Shown here one piece after another: positions 27,093-35,264 of a DNA stretch of 64,000 bases; position 1 is the stretch's first letter; each line of letters starts with the position of its first letter. The position numbers and the translations under genes were made by a program. Origin of the DNA: Streptomyces sp. S465 (GTDB taxonomy: Bacteria > Actinomycetota > Actinomycetes > Streptomycetales > Streptomycetaceae); contig NZ_CP114036.1 in NCBI RefSeq assembly GCF_026898115.1, positions 2,356,001 to 2,420,000 on the forward strand, read 5' to 3'. The notes under the pieces are model-generated. The model saw only the letters and a list, made by a program, of their open reading frames with translations. It was not told the DNA's origin and ran no database searches.

Positions 27093-29249
27093 GTGACCAC
27101 CACCTACCCCTTCAGCGCGATCGTCGGCATGGACGGTCTGCGGCTCGCCCTGCTCCTCAACGCCGTCTCGCCCGCCGTGGGCGGCGTCCTGGTGCGCGGG
27201 GAGAAGGGCACGGCCAAGAGCACCGCCGTAAGGGCGATCGCCGCGCTGCTGCCCGAGGTGGACGTGGTGGCCGGGTGCCGGTTCTCCTGCGATCCGGCCG
27301 CGCCCGACCCGTCCTGCCCGGACGGGCCCCATGAGCCGGCCACGGGCGAGGCGCGCCCCGCGCGGATGGTCGAGCTGCCCGTGGGCGCTTCCGAGGACCG
27401 GCTGGTCGGCGCGCTGGACATCGAGCGCGCGCTGTCGGAGGGGGTCAAGGCGTTCGAACCCGGGCTGCTCGCGGACGCCCACCGCGGGGTGCTCTACGTC
27501 GACGAGGTCAATCTGCTGCACGACCATCTGATCGACCTGCTGCTCGACGCGGCCGCCATGGGCGCCTCCTATGTGGAGCGCGAGGGGGTGTCCGTACGGC
27601 ATGCGGCGCGCTTCCTCCTGGTGGGCACCATGAACCCCGAGGAGGGCGAGCTGCGGCCGCAGTTGCTGGACCGCTTCGGCCTCACGGTGGAGGTCGCGGC
27701 GTCCCGGGACACCGAGGAGCGGGTCGAGGTGGTGCGGCGACGGCTGGCGTACGACGAGGACCCCGAGGGGTTCGCGGCGCGCTGGGCGGCGGACGAGGAC
27801 GCCCTGCGGGAGCGCATAGCCGCGGCGCGCGCCCTGCTGCCGCGGGTGCGTCCGGGCGACCGCGCGCTGCGGCAGATCGCGGCGGTGTGCGCGGGGTTCG
27901 AGGTGGACGGAATGCGCGCGGACATCGTGACGGCCCGTACGGCGACCGCGCTGGCCGCCTGGGCGGGGCGCACCGATGTGCGGACCGAGGACGTACGGGG
28001 GGCGGCGCTGCTGTCGCTCCCCCACCGCCGGCGGCGGGCTCCGTTCGACGCGCCGGGGCTCGACGAGAACAAACTCGAGGAGATCCTGCGCCGGTTCGAG
28101 GAGGACGACCCGGAGCCGGATCCGGACCCGGGCCCGGAGGGACCCGAAAGCCCCGACGACGGGCCGGACGGCCGCGGACCGGACGGGCCGGGCGGCTCCG
28201 ACGACCCCGGAGGCCGCCCCCAGGAGGGCGCGGCGGAGGGGGCGCGGGAGCAGGCGCCGCCCGCCGCTCCCGAACCCGAGCCGTCCGTCCCCGGCCAGCG
28301 CACGGGTGAGCACGAGGCGGCCGACCGCGCGACCGACGCGGCCGAAGCGGACGACGGTTCGGGCGGCGGCACGGGCGGTGCCGGCGGCGAGCGGGCGGCC
28401 GTGGGCGCCGCCGAGCCGTTCCGGACCCGGCGTCTCGACGTCCCCGGGCTGGGCGAGGGCGCGGCCGGGCGGCGCTCGCGCGCCCGCAGCGCGCACGGCC
28501 GCACCACCGGGGCGCGCCGCCCGCGGGGGGCACTGTCCGCGCTGCATCTGACGGCGACCGTCCGGGCGGCCGCCCCGCATCAGCGGGCGCGCGGGCGGCG
28601 CGGCCCCGGGCTGCTGGTGCGCCGTGACGATCTGCGCGAGGCGGTGCGCGAGGGCCGGGAGGGCAATCTCGTGCTGTTCGTGGTGGACGCGTCGGGGTCG
28701 ATGGCCGCGCGGAAGCGGATGAGCGCGATCAAGGGGGCGGTGCTGTCGCTGCTGCTGGACGCCTACCAACGGCGGGACAAGGTCGGGCTGATCACCTTCC
28801 GGGGCGCGGACGCCGAACTGGCGCTGCCGCCCACCTCGTCGGTGGACGCGGCCGCGGTGCGGCTGGACCGGCTGCCGACGGGCGGCCGCACGCCGCTGGC
28901 GGCCGGGCTGTTGAAGGCGCGGGAGGTGCTGCGGGTGGAGCGGCTGCGCGATCCCTCGCGCCGCCCGCTGCTGGTCGTGGTGACCGACGGACGGGCCACG
29001 GAGGCGAGGCGGACCGACAGGTCCAGGCCGGTCGAGCGGGCCGGGCGCGCGGCGCGGATGCTCGCGGGCGACGGGGTCGCCTCGGTGGTCGTGGACTGCG
29101 AGTCGGGGCCGGTGCGGCTGGGACTGGCGGGGGCGCTCGCCCGCGAGCTGCGGGGCACGCGGGTGACACTCGACGAGCTGCGCGCGGACAGCGTGACCGA
29201 GCTGGTGCGCGATGTACGGACCGTATCGAACACACGGAGGGCCGCCTGA
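27093..29249 (+). CDS. Fused ChlI/ChlD-type magnesium/cobalt chelatase AAA+ and VWA subunit
   Basis: A 718-residue protein from GTG 27093, with CAGGAGGT 6-8 bases upstream. Residues 1-330 form an AAA+ ATPase (Walker A RGEKGTAKST, Walker B GVLYVDEVNLL, sensor VGTMNPEEGELRPQLLDRFG). Residues about 335-480 are an acidic, proline-rich linker. The C terminus is a VWA domain with the MIDAS motif DASGSMAARKRMS and a later TDGRATE. Such ChlID/CobST-like fusions power metal insertion together with the large CobN/ChlH subunit, which is not encoded in this window. Confidence 0.9.
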   Translation: MTTTYPFSAIVGMDGLRLALLLNAVSPAVGGVLVRGEKGTAKSTAVRAIAALLPEVDVVAGCRFSCDPAAPDPSCPDGPHEPATGEARPARMVELPVGASEDRLVGALDIERALSEGVKAFEPGLLADAHRGVLYVDEVNLLHDHLIDLLLDAAAMGASYVEREGVSVRHAARFLLVGTMNPEEGELRPQLLDRFGLTVEVAASRDTEERVEVVRRRLAYDEDPEGFAARWAADEDALRERIAAARALLPRVRPGDRALRQIAAVCAGFEVDGMRADIVTARTATALAAWAGRTDVRTEDVRGAALLSLPHRRRRAPFDAPGLDENKLEEILRRFEEDDPEPDPDPGPEGPESPDDGPDGRGPDGPGGSDDPGGRPQEGAAEGAREQAPPAAPEPEPSVPGQRTGEHEAADRATDAAEADDGSGGGTGGAGGERAAVGAAEPFRTRRLDVPGLGEGAAGRRSRARSAHGRTTGARRPRGALSALHLTATVRAAAPHQRARGRRGPGLLVRRDDLREAVREGREGNLVLFVVDASGSMAARKRMSAIKGAVLSLLLDAYQRRDKVGLITFRGADAELALPPTSSVDAAAVRLDRLPTGGRTPLAAGLLKAREVLRVERLRDPSRRPLLVVVTDGRATEARRTDRSRPVERAGRAARMLAGDGVASVVVDCESGPVRLGLAGALARELRGTRVTLDELRADSVTELVRDVRTVSNTRRAA

Positions 29250-29845
29250 TGCCGCAAGGACAACCGACCGTCGTCCCGGACGACGGGCTCACCACCCGCC
29301 AGCGCCGCAACCGCCCGCTGGTGCTCGTCCACACAGGTCAGGGCAAGGGCAAGTCGACCGCGGCGTTCGGGCTGGCGCTGCGGGCGTGGAACCAAAACTG
29401 GCCGGTCGGTGTATTCCAGTTTGTAAAGTCCGCGAAATGGCGGGTCGGTGAGGAGCGTGCGCTGCGCGTCCTCGGCGACTCGGGCGAAGGGGGGACCGTC
29501 GCATGGCACAAGATGGGCGAAGGCTGGTCGTGGGTCCAGCGCGACATGGCTTCCAGCGAGGAGGCCGCACGCGAGGGCTGGGAGCAGGTCAAGCGCGATC
29601 TCGCGGCGGAGACATACCGGCTGTATGTGCTGGACGAGTTCGCGTATCCGATGCACTGGGGCTGGGTGGATCCCGACGAGGTGGTGTCGGTGCTCCGGGA
29701 CCGGCCCGGGACGCAGCACGTCGTCATCACGGGGCGTAACGCACCGGCTCAGCTGCTGGACTTCGCCGATCTGGTCACCGACATGTCCAAGGTCAAGCAT
29801 CCGATGGACGCCGGCCAGAAGGGTCAGCGAGGCATCGAGTGGTGA
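29249..29845 (+). CDS. cobO: Cob(I)yrinic acid a,c-diamide adenosyltransferase CobO
   Basis: A 198-residue P-loop protein that adds the 5'-deoxyadenosyl ligand to cob(I)yrinic acid diamide. It shows the glycine-rich loop HTGQGKGKSTAAFG, WNQNWPVGVFQFVKS, YVLDEFAYPMHWGW, and the family's C-terminal KHPMDAGQKGQRGIEW. Length is typical. The ATG overlaps the chelatase TGA by one base, so the two are co-translated. Confidence 0.95.
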   Translation: MPQGQPTVVPDDGLTTRQRRNRPLVLVHTGQGKGKSTAAFGLALRAWNQNWPVGVFQFVKSAKWRVGEERALRVLGDSGEGGTVAWHKMGEGWSWVQRDMASSEEAAREGWEQVKRDLAAETYRLYVLDEFAYPMHWGWVDPDEVVSVLRDRPGTQHVVITGRNAPAQLLDFADLVTDMSKVKHPMDAGQKGQRGIEW

Positions 29846-31290
29846 GTGTCCCGCGCCTGGTGATCGCCGCGCCCGCCTCCGGCAGCGGGAAGACGACGGT
29901 CACCGCGGGGCTGATGGCCGCCTTCGCGGAGCGCGGCCTGGACGTGTCTCCGCACAAGGTCGGCCCGGACTACATCGACCCTGGCTATCACGCGCTCGCC
30001 ATCTCCTCGGCGGCCTCCTCGGCCGCCTCCTCGGCCGGCCGGTCCCGGGCCCGGGGAGCGCGGCCGGGCCGGAATCTGGATGCCTATCTGTGCGGTCCGC
30101 AGCGGATCGCCCCGCTGTTCCTGCATGGGTCGGCGGGCTGCGATCTGGCCCTGGTGGAAGGGGTGATGGGCCTGTTCGACGGGGCGGCCGGGCAGGGCGA
30201 GCTGGCCTCGACGGCGCATGTGGCCAAGCTGCTGCGGGCGCCGGTGGTGCTGGTCGTGGACGCGTCGTCGCAGTCCCGGTCGGTGGCCGCGCTGGTGCAC
30301 GGCTTCGCGTCCTGGGACCCCGAGGTCCGGGTCGCCGGGGTGATCCTCAACAAGGTCGGTTCGGACCGCCACGAGGCGATGCTGCGCGAGGCGTTGGAGG
30401 GCTGCGGGGTGCCGGTGTTCGGCGCGCTGCGCCGGACGCGGGCGGTGCGAGCGCCGAGCCGTCATCTGGGTCTGGTGCCGGTGGCCGAGCGCCATGCGGA
30501 GGCGGTGGATTCGGTGGCCGTGCTGGCCGCCCGGGTGCGGGAGGGCTGCGATCTCGACGGGCTGCTGGCGCTGGCGCGCAGCGCGCCGCCCCTGTCCGGG
30601 CCGGTCTGGGATCCGGAGGAGGAGATCCGCCGGGCGACGGGGCCCGCCACCGGCGCCGGGGCTCCGGCCGGGCGAGAGGGGCGGCCGGTGGTCGCCGTGG
30701 CGGGCGGGGCCGCGTTCACCTTCTCGTACGCGGAGCACACCGAGCTGCTCGCGGCGGCCGGGGCGCGGGTCGTCCCCTTCGATCCGCTGCGGGACGAGCG
30801 CCTCCCGGAGGGCACCGGCGGTCTGGTGATCGGCGGCGGGTTCCCGGAGGTCTACGCTCCCGAGTTGTCCGCGAACGAGCCGCTGCGCGCCGCCGTCGCC
30901 CAACTCGCCGCGTCCGGCGCGCCCATCGCCGCCGAATGCGCCGGGCTGCTGTATCTGGCGCGTTCGCTGGACGGGGAGCCGATGTGCGGGGTGCTGGCCG
31001 CCGAGGCGCGGATGTCGGAACGTCTGACGCTGGGCTACCGTGAGGCGGTGGCCGTCTCCGACACCTCCCTCGCCGCCGCGGGGACGCGGGTGCGCGGCCA
31101 TGAGTTCCACCGCACCGCCATCGAACCCGGAGCGGGGCCGGAGCCCGCCTGGGGGCTCGTCCACCCGGAGCGTCGCACCGAGGGCTTCGCGCAGGGAGAT
31201 GTGCACGCCTCCTATCTGCATGTGCACTGGGCCTCGATCCCGGGGGCGGCGGCCCGGTTCGTCGACAGATGTGTGCCGTACGGCGAGTGA
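29842..31290 (+). CDS. cobB: Cobyrinate a,c-diamide synthase CobB/CbiA
   Basis: A 482-residue glutamine amidotransferase that amidates the a and c carboxylates of the corrin ring. The ATP domain begins APASGSGKTTVTAG, with KVGPDYIDPGYH and VEGVMGLFDGAAGQGE. The GATase domain has nucleophile Cys in AECAGLLYLARSLDG and His near the end in DVHASYLHVHW. A 30-residue Ser/Ala/Arg-rich insert (ISSAASSAASSAGRS) follows the ATP site. I preferred GTG 29842, which overlaps the cobO TGA, to GTG 29839. Confidence 0.93.
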   Translation: MSVPRLVIAAPASGSGKTTVTAGLMAAFAERGLDVSPHKVGPDYIDPGYHALAISSAASSAASSAGRSRARGARPGRNLDAYLCGPQRIAPLFLHGSAGCDLALVEGVMGLFDGAAGQGELASTAHVAKLLRAPVVLVVDASSQSRSVAALVHGFASWDPEVRVAGVILNKVGSDRHEAMLREALEGCGVPVFGALRRTRAVRAPSRHLGLVPVAERHAEAVDSVAVLAARVREGCDLDGLLALARSAPPLSGPVWDPEEEIRRATGPATGAGAPAGREGRPVVAVAGGAAFTFSYAEHTELLAAAGARVVPFDPLRDERLPEGTGGLVIGGGFPEVYAPELSANEPLRAAVAQLAASGAPIAAECAGLLYLARSLDGEPMCGVLAAEARMSERLTLGYREAVAVSDTSLAAAGTRVRGHEFHRTAIEPGAGPEPAWGLVHPERRTEGFAQGDVHASYLHVHWASIPGAAARFVDRCVPYGE

Positions 31291-31322
31291 ACAGAAGCGG
31301 TGAGCGGAGACGGTGAGCTGAG

Positions 31323-31823
31323 GTGGAGGTCATCGGCCGGGCCACGGCCCGCCCCCTGCCCGGGTCACCGCTCGTGGTCGGGGTCGGGGCGAGCCGGGGG
31401 GTGTCCGCCGACGAGGTGGCCGGGCTGGTCGAGGCGACTTTGGCGGAGGCGGGCCTGGCACCGCGCGACGTGGCCGAGTTGGCCACGGTGGCGGCCAAGA
31501 CCGGGGAGGCCGGGCTGCTGACGGCGGCCGGACGACTCGGGGTGCCGTTGCGCGGTTACCCGGCGGAGGCGCTGGCCGCGGTGGAGGTGCCGCATCCGTC
31601 CGCGGCGGCGCTCACCGCCGTGGGCACGGCCGGGGTCGCCGAGGCGGCCGCACTGCTGGCCGCCGGTCCGGGAGGCGAACTGCTCGTGCCCAAGCGGAAG
31701 TCCGCGCCGCACGGCCGCCCCGCGATGGCCACGTGCGCCGTCGCCCGCCGTCCGGTGGGCGTCCCATCCGCGCGGAGCGGGCAGCGAGGACCTGCCGTCG
31801 ACCGCCCCGGCTCAGGTCAGTAA
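31323..31823 (+). CDS. CobE/CbiG C-terminal domain cobalamin biosynthesis protein
   Basis: A 166-residue protein from GTG 31323. The first 110 residues match the CbiG C-terminal/CobE fold: LVVGVGASRGVSADEVAGLVEATLAEAGL, then ATVAAKTGEAGLLTAAGRLGVPLRGYPAEAL and VEVPHPSAAALTAVGTAGVAEAAAL. CbiG/CobE acts around ring contraction and delta-lactone opening. The C terminus ends in KRKSAPHGRPAMATCAVARR followed by a disordered tail. In many actinomycetes this domain is fused to or beside methyltransferases (CobIJ), which are not present here. Confidence 0.85.
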   Translation: MEVIGRATARPLPGSPLVVGVGASRGVSADEVAGLVEATLAEAGLAPRDVAELATVAAKTGEAGLLTAAGRLGVPLRGYPAEALAAVEVPHPSAAALTAVGTAGVAEAAALLAAGPGGELLVPKRKSAPHGRPAMATCAVARRPVGVPSARSGQRGPAVDRPGSGQ

Positions 31824-31918
31824 CGTCTCGGGGCGGAACGGCCCGCTGTCCCCGCTGACCGTGACACCGGCATCACCCGCACCGGCACCACTTGCACCAC
31901 CTGCGCCAAGGAGACCTC

Positions 31919-32815
31919 GTGACGACCCCGCCCGCGCTGCTCATCGCAGGCATCGGTACTCGAGACGACAGGCATGCCGCCGCCTTCCACGACTTCGTCA
32001 GGGAGCTGGCCGCACGCCACCCGGAGCTGCCCGTGGCGGGTGGCCTCACCGGACCGGGCGGCCACCCGCTGTCCGACGCGGTCGCCCGGCTCGTCGGGGA
32101 GGGGGTGACCCGCTTCGCCGTCGTACCGATGACGCTGGTGGCGACGACGCTCGACCCGGCGACGCCACCGACGGACTGCATCGCGGCCGCGCTGGCCCAG
32201 GAGGCGGAGCGGCATGCCGACGCCGCGTTCACCTCCGCCCTGCCGCTCGGCCCGCACCCCACGCTGCTGAACGTGCTGGAGCGGCGACTTGACGAGGCGC
32301 TGGGCAATGGGCCCCGGCTGCCCTCGGACCGCGCGGAGACGACCGTGCTGCTGGTGGGCGACGGATCGCCGCTCCCCGAGGCCAATGCCGAAGTGCACCG
32401 CGCGGCCCGGCTGTTGTGGGAGGGCCATGGCTTCGCGGGCGTCGAGGTGGCTTTCGCCTCGCTCGCCGCACCGGATGTGATCTCGGGGCTGGACCGCTGC
32501 GCCAGGCTCGGGGCGCGGCGGGTCGTGGTGCTGCCGTACTTCCTGTTCGCCGGCGACGCCCTGGAGCGGGTGCGGCAGCAGGCGGAGGGCTGGGGGCTCG
32601 CCCACCCCGAGGTCGAGGTGGTCGCCGCCGATGTCATCGGACCGGTGCGGGAGTTGGCCGAGCTCGTCATGGAGCGCTATGCGGAGGCGGCCCGGACCAC
32701 CGGGCGGCCCGACTTCCCCGATGAGCCGCACGCCTTCACCCACCCCGATGCCCACCCCGACGCCGACGCCGTCGCCCACGCCGATGTCCATGCCGATGTC
32801 TCCGATGCCCGCTGA
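31919..32815 (+). CDS. CbiX-like sirohydrochlorin chelatase homologue with missing metal ligands
   Basis: A 298-residue protein from GTG 31919, with AAGGAG upstream. The two-domain CbiX fold is clear: LLIAGIGTRDDRHAAAFHDFV, FTSALPLGPHPTLLNVLERRL, VEVAFASLAAPDVISGLDRC and RVVVLPYFLFAGD. The family's first motif is GHG, with a cobalt-binding His; here it is GIG. The second His, in a motif like SAGHAKGDIP, is replaced by VATTLDPATPP. The C-terminal 30 residues are rich in His and Asp (HPDAHPDADAVAHADVHADV). It is either inactive or uses altered ligands. It overlaps the CobC-like gene by 11 bases. Confidence 0.85.
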   Translation: MTTPPALLIAGIGTRDDRHAAAFHDFVRELAARHPELPVAGGLTGPGGHPLSDAVARLVGEGVTRFAVVPMTLVATTLDPATPPTDCIAAALAQEAERHADAAFTSALPLGPHPTLLNVLERRLDEALGNGPRLPSDRAETTVLLVGDGSPLPEANAEVHRAARLLWEGHGFAGVEVAFASLAAPDVISGLDRCARLGARRVVVLPYFLFAGDALERVRQQAEGWGLAHPEVEVVAADVIGPVRELAELVMERYAEAARTTGRPDFPDEPHAFTHPDAHPDADAVAHADVHADVSDAR

Positions 32816-33920
32816 CGCGTCGGCGGGCCGGCCCGCACACGGGCCGGCCGCCCCGTCCGCCGAGGGCGAGCCCGCCGGGTTCGATCTGCGGCACCACGGG
32901 GACGCGGAGGTGCGGGGTGCCGACGCCGCCCTGACCGACCTCGCGGTCAATGTGCGGACCGGTACGCCTCCGGACTGGCTCAAGGCCCGTATCGCCGCGT
33001 CCCTCGACGGGCTGGCCGCCTATCCGGACGGGCGGGCGGCGCAGGACGCGGTCGCCGTACGGCATGGGCTTCCGGCCGGCCGAGTGCTGCTGACGGCGGG
33101 CGCCGCTGAGGCGTTCGTCCTGCTCGCCCGCGCCATCCCGGCCCGGTGTCCGGTGGTGGTGCACCCGCAGTTCACCGAGCCGGAGGCGGCACTGCGGGAC
33201 GCGGGGCACACGGTCCGGCGCGTGGTCCTCGAGGAGCGGGACGGCTTCCGGCTCGCCCCGGAGGCGGTGCCGGACGAGGCCGATCTGGTGGTGATCGGCA
33301 ACCCCACCAACCCCACGTCCGTACTGCACCCGGCCGACACCCTGGCCGGTCTGGCCCGGCCGGGGCGGACGCTGGTGGTGGACGAGGCGTTCATGGACGC
33401 CGTCCCGGGCGAGCGCGAGTCGTTGGCGGACCGCGCCGATGTGCCGGGACTCGTGGTGCTGCGCAGCCTCACCAAGACCTGGGGCCTGGCGGGGCTGCGG
33501 ATCGGCTATGTGCTGGCGGAGCCGGACACCATCACGGCGCTGGAGCGGGTCCAGCCGTTGTGGCCGGTGTCCAGCCCGGCCCTGGCGGCGGCCGAGGCGT
33601 GCTGCACCCCGTCCGCGCTCGCCGAGGCCGCACGGGCCGCCGAGCGTACGGCCGCCGACCGGGCCCATCTGACCGAGCGGCTGGCCGAGCTGACGGAGGT
33701 GCGGGTGTGCGGTCCGGCGGCCGGGCCCTTTGTGCTGATCCGTCTTCCGGGCGCGGCGGCGATCCGCACCCGGCTGCGGGATCTGGGCTTCGCCGTCCGC
33801 CGCGGTGACACCTTCCCGGGCCTGGGACCGGACTGGCTCCGGCTCGCCGTCCGCGACCGCGCCACGACGGACCGGTTCGTCATCGCCCTGGCGAAGGCCC
33901 TCGCGGAGGTGACCGCCTGA
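32805..33920 (+). CDS. cobC: Rv2231c-type PLP-dependent CobC (threonine-phosphate decarboxylase/HisC-like)
   Basis: A 371-residue fold-type I aminotransferase relative. Key marks: VNVRTGTPPDWLKARI, the glycine loop LTAGAAEAFVLLARAI, VVIGNPTNPTSVLHP, the cofactor Asp in LVVDEAFMDAVPG, and the Schiff-base Lys in RSLTKTWGLAGLRIGY. Actinobacterial proteins of this class in cob loci are called CobC and are thought to supply aminopropanol phosphate. I chose ATG 32805 because domain similarity begins only later and upstream codons lie in the CbiX His-rich tail. A hairpin follows the stop. Confidence 0.88.
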   Translation: MPADASAGRPAHGPAAPSAEGEPAGFDLRHHGDAEVRGADAALTDLAVNVRTGTPPDWLKARIAASLDGLAAYPDGRAAQDAVAVRHGLPAGRVLLTAGAAEAFVLLARAIPARCPVVVHPQFTEPEAALRDAGHTVRRVVLEERDGFRLAPEAVPDEADLVVIGNPTNPTSVLHPADTLAGLARPGRTLVVDEAFMDAVPGERESLADRADVPGLVVLRSLTKTWGLAGLRIGYVLAEPDTITALERVQPLWPVSSPALAAAEACCTPSALAEAARAAERTAADRAHLTERLAELTEVRVCGPAAGPFVLIRLPGAAAIRTRLRDLGFAVRRGDTFPGLGPDWLRLAVRDRATTDRFVIALAKALAEVTA

Positions 33921-33948
33921 CCCAGTGCCGCGGCCACCGCCTGACCAT

Positions 33949-33973
33949 GTGCCGCGCGGGCGACGCGCGGCAC
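33949..33973 (+). terminator. Hairpin after the cob operon
   Basis: GTGCCGCGC (33949-33957) pairs perfectly with GCGCGGCAC (33965-33973) across a 7-base loop, 28 bases after the cobC stop. It has no T-tract, as is common in streptomycetes. Confidence 0.5.
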
Positions 33974-34118
33974 ACGGTCGGATGCGGACACGGCCGGCCC
34001 GTGCCACCCGGCCTCCTTGGCCCAACGGACCAGGAGGCGTCAGGCGGCGGCACGACGCGTCAGGCGCCAAGGCACTTCAGGGGCGAGACACCTCAGGCGG
34101 CACGACGCGTCGGCGGCG

Positions 34119-35051
34119 TCAGGAGGCGTCGCCGTCGGCGCCCGCGCGCCGGCGGCGGGCCAGGAGGACGGCGCCGCCGCCCGCGGCGAGCAGCAGCGCG
34201 CCGCCGCCCACCAGATACGGCGTGGCCGAGCTGCCACCGGTCTCGGCCAGGTGCTCCGGCTCGGGCTTGGGCTCCGGCTTGGTCGGGGAGCTCTCGCTCG
34301 GGCTGGGCTCGACCGCCGCGGCGGTGGGCGCCTCGCAGGTCGCTCGGGCGAGGGTGACCTGCCCCTCGACCTCGGAGACGTTCAGCTTGAGCGGGTTCAC
34401 GGAGACCTTCAGGTTGAGGGCCGTGGCCGCCGCCGTGCGCGAGGTGGTGGCCGTCCGCGACAGATCGAGCCGGACCTGGCCGAGCGTGGGGACATCGACC
34501 GTGGTGGTGCCGCTCGTGCTCAAGGTGGCCTTCCGGCCGAGCACGCTGACGCTGCCGAGCAGGTTGGAGTCGGCGGTCGGCCGCTTTCCGGCGGCGCACA
34601 CCGCCTTCGAGGTCACCTGCTCGACCGTGATCAGCGGCACCGCGGCCAGACCCGGCACATGGACGTGGGCGTTGACGATGTTGGAGTACCCTTCGGCCCG
34701 CTGCTTGTCCGCCGCGGCCCGCGCGGTGGCCACATCGGCCCGCAGCACGCTGAACGGGTGGCCCCCGTCCACGCCGTCCAGGGTCGCGGTGAGCGCGGTC
34801 TTGCTCGCGGTCGCGGGCGCCTGCACATCGTTCAGCGCGAGCGCGAGCGGTGCCGTGACGGTCTTGTTGAGCAGGGAGACATCGAGGTCGGTGCGGAGCA
34901 CGACCGCACCCGCCTTACCGGTTTTCGCACCGGTTTCGGCCTGCGCGGTCGCCGCGGGCAGCAGGCCCAGGACGGAGACCGCGGCTGCGGCAGTGGCGGC
35001 CGCCAGGCGGCGGGTGGGCATGCCGAAGGAGGTGTTACTGGAACAGGACAC
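34119..35051 (-). CDS. SCO1860-type LAETG-anchored cell wall protein
   Basis: A 310-residue protein. The N terminus (MPTRRLAAATAAAAVSVLGLLPAATAQAET region) is a Sec signal peptide with a probable AQA cut. A central beta-rich domain with two Cys about 95 residues apart (VCAAGKR, ATCEAP) follows, then a Pro/Glu/Ser spacer and the sortase motif LAETG with a hydrophobic helix and RRRR tail. Sortase should link it to peptidoglycan. The same protein flanks cobalamin genes in S. coelicolor. GTG 35051 is favoured because GTGGGGGT lies about 10 bases upstream; ATG 35021 is possible. Confidence 0.88.
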   Translation of the reverse strand: MSCSSNTSFGMPTRRLAAATAAAAVSVLGLLPAATAQAETGAKTGKAGAVVLRTDLDVSLLNKTVTAPLALALNDVQAPATASKTALTATLDGVDGGHPFSVLRADVATARAAADKQRAEGYSNIVNAHVHVPGLAAVPLITVEQVTSKAVCAAGKRPTADSNLLGSVSVLGRKATLSTSGTTTVDVPTLGQVRLDLSRTATTSRTAAATALNLKVSVNPLKLNVSEVEGQVTLARATCEAPTAAAVEPSPSESSPTKPEPKPEPEHLAETGGSSATPYLVGGGALLLAAGGGAVLLARRRRAGADGDAS

Positions 35052-35264
35052 GTGAGTTGACCCCCACAGGAGACATGGAGCCGCCGGCGCCTGCCGCGGG
35101 GGACTCCACGGGCGCCGACGGCCTCGACCACGCCATATTTGCGCACCGTGGGTAAACGGGCAGACACATGCGGTCCGTTCATCCCAACGGGTGTGGTTCG
35201 TCGCTCAGTTCGACCCCCGGGCCCTCTCCAGCACCCCCCGTCCCACCCGTCCCCCGGCGCCGTG

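Noticed and set aside
31260..31322. Second cobalamin riboswitch upstream of the CobE-like gene
   Set aside because: No B12 box or conserved core could be found; the gap holds only a ribosome-binding region.
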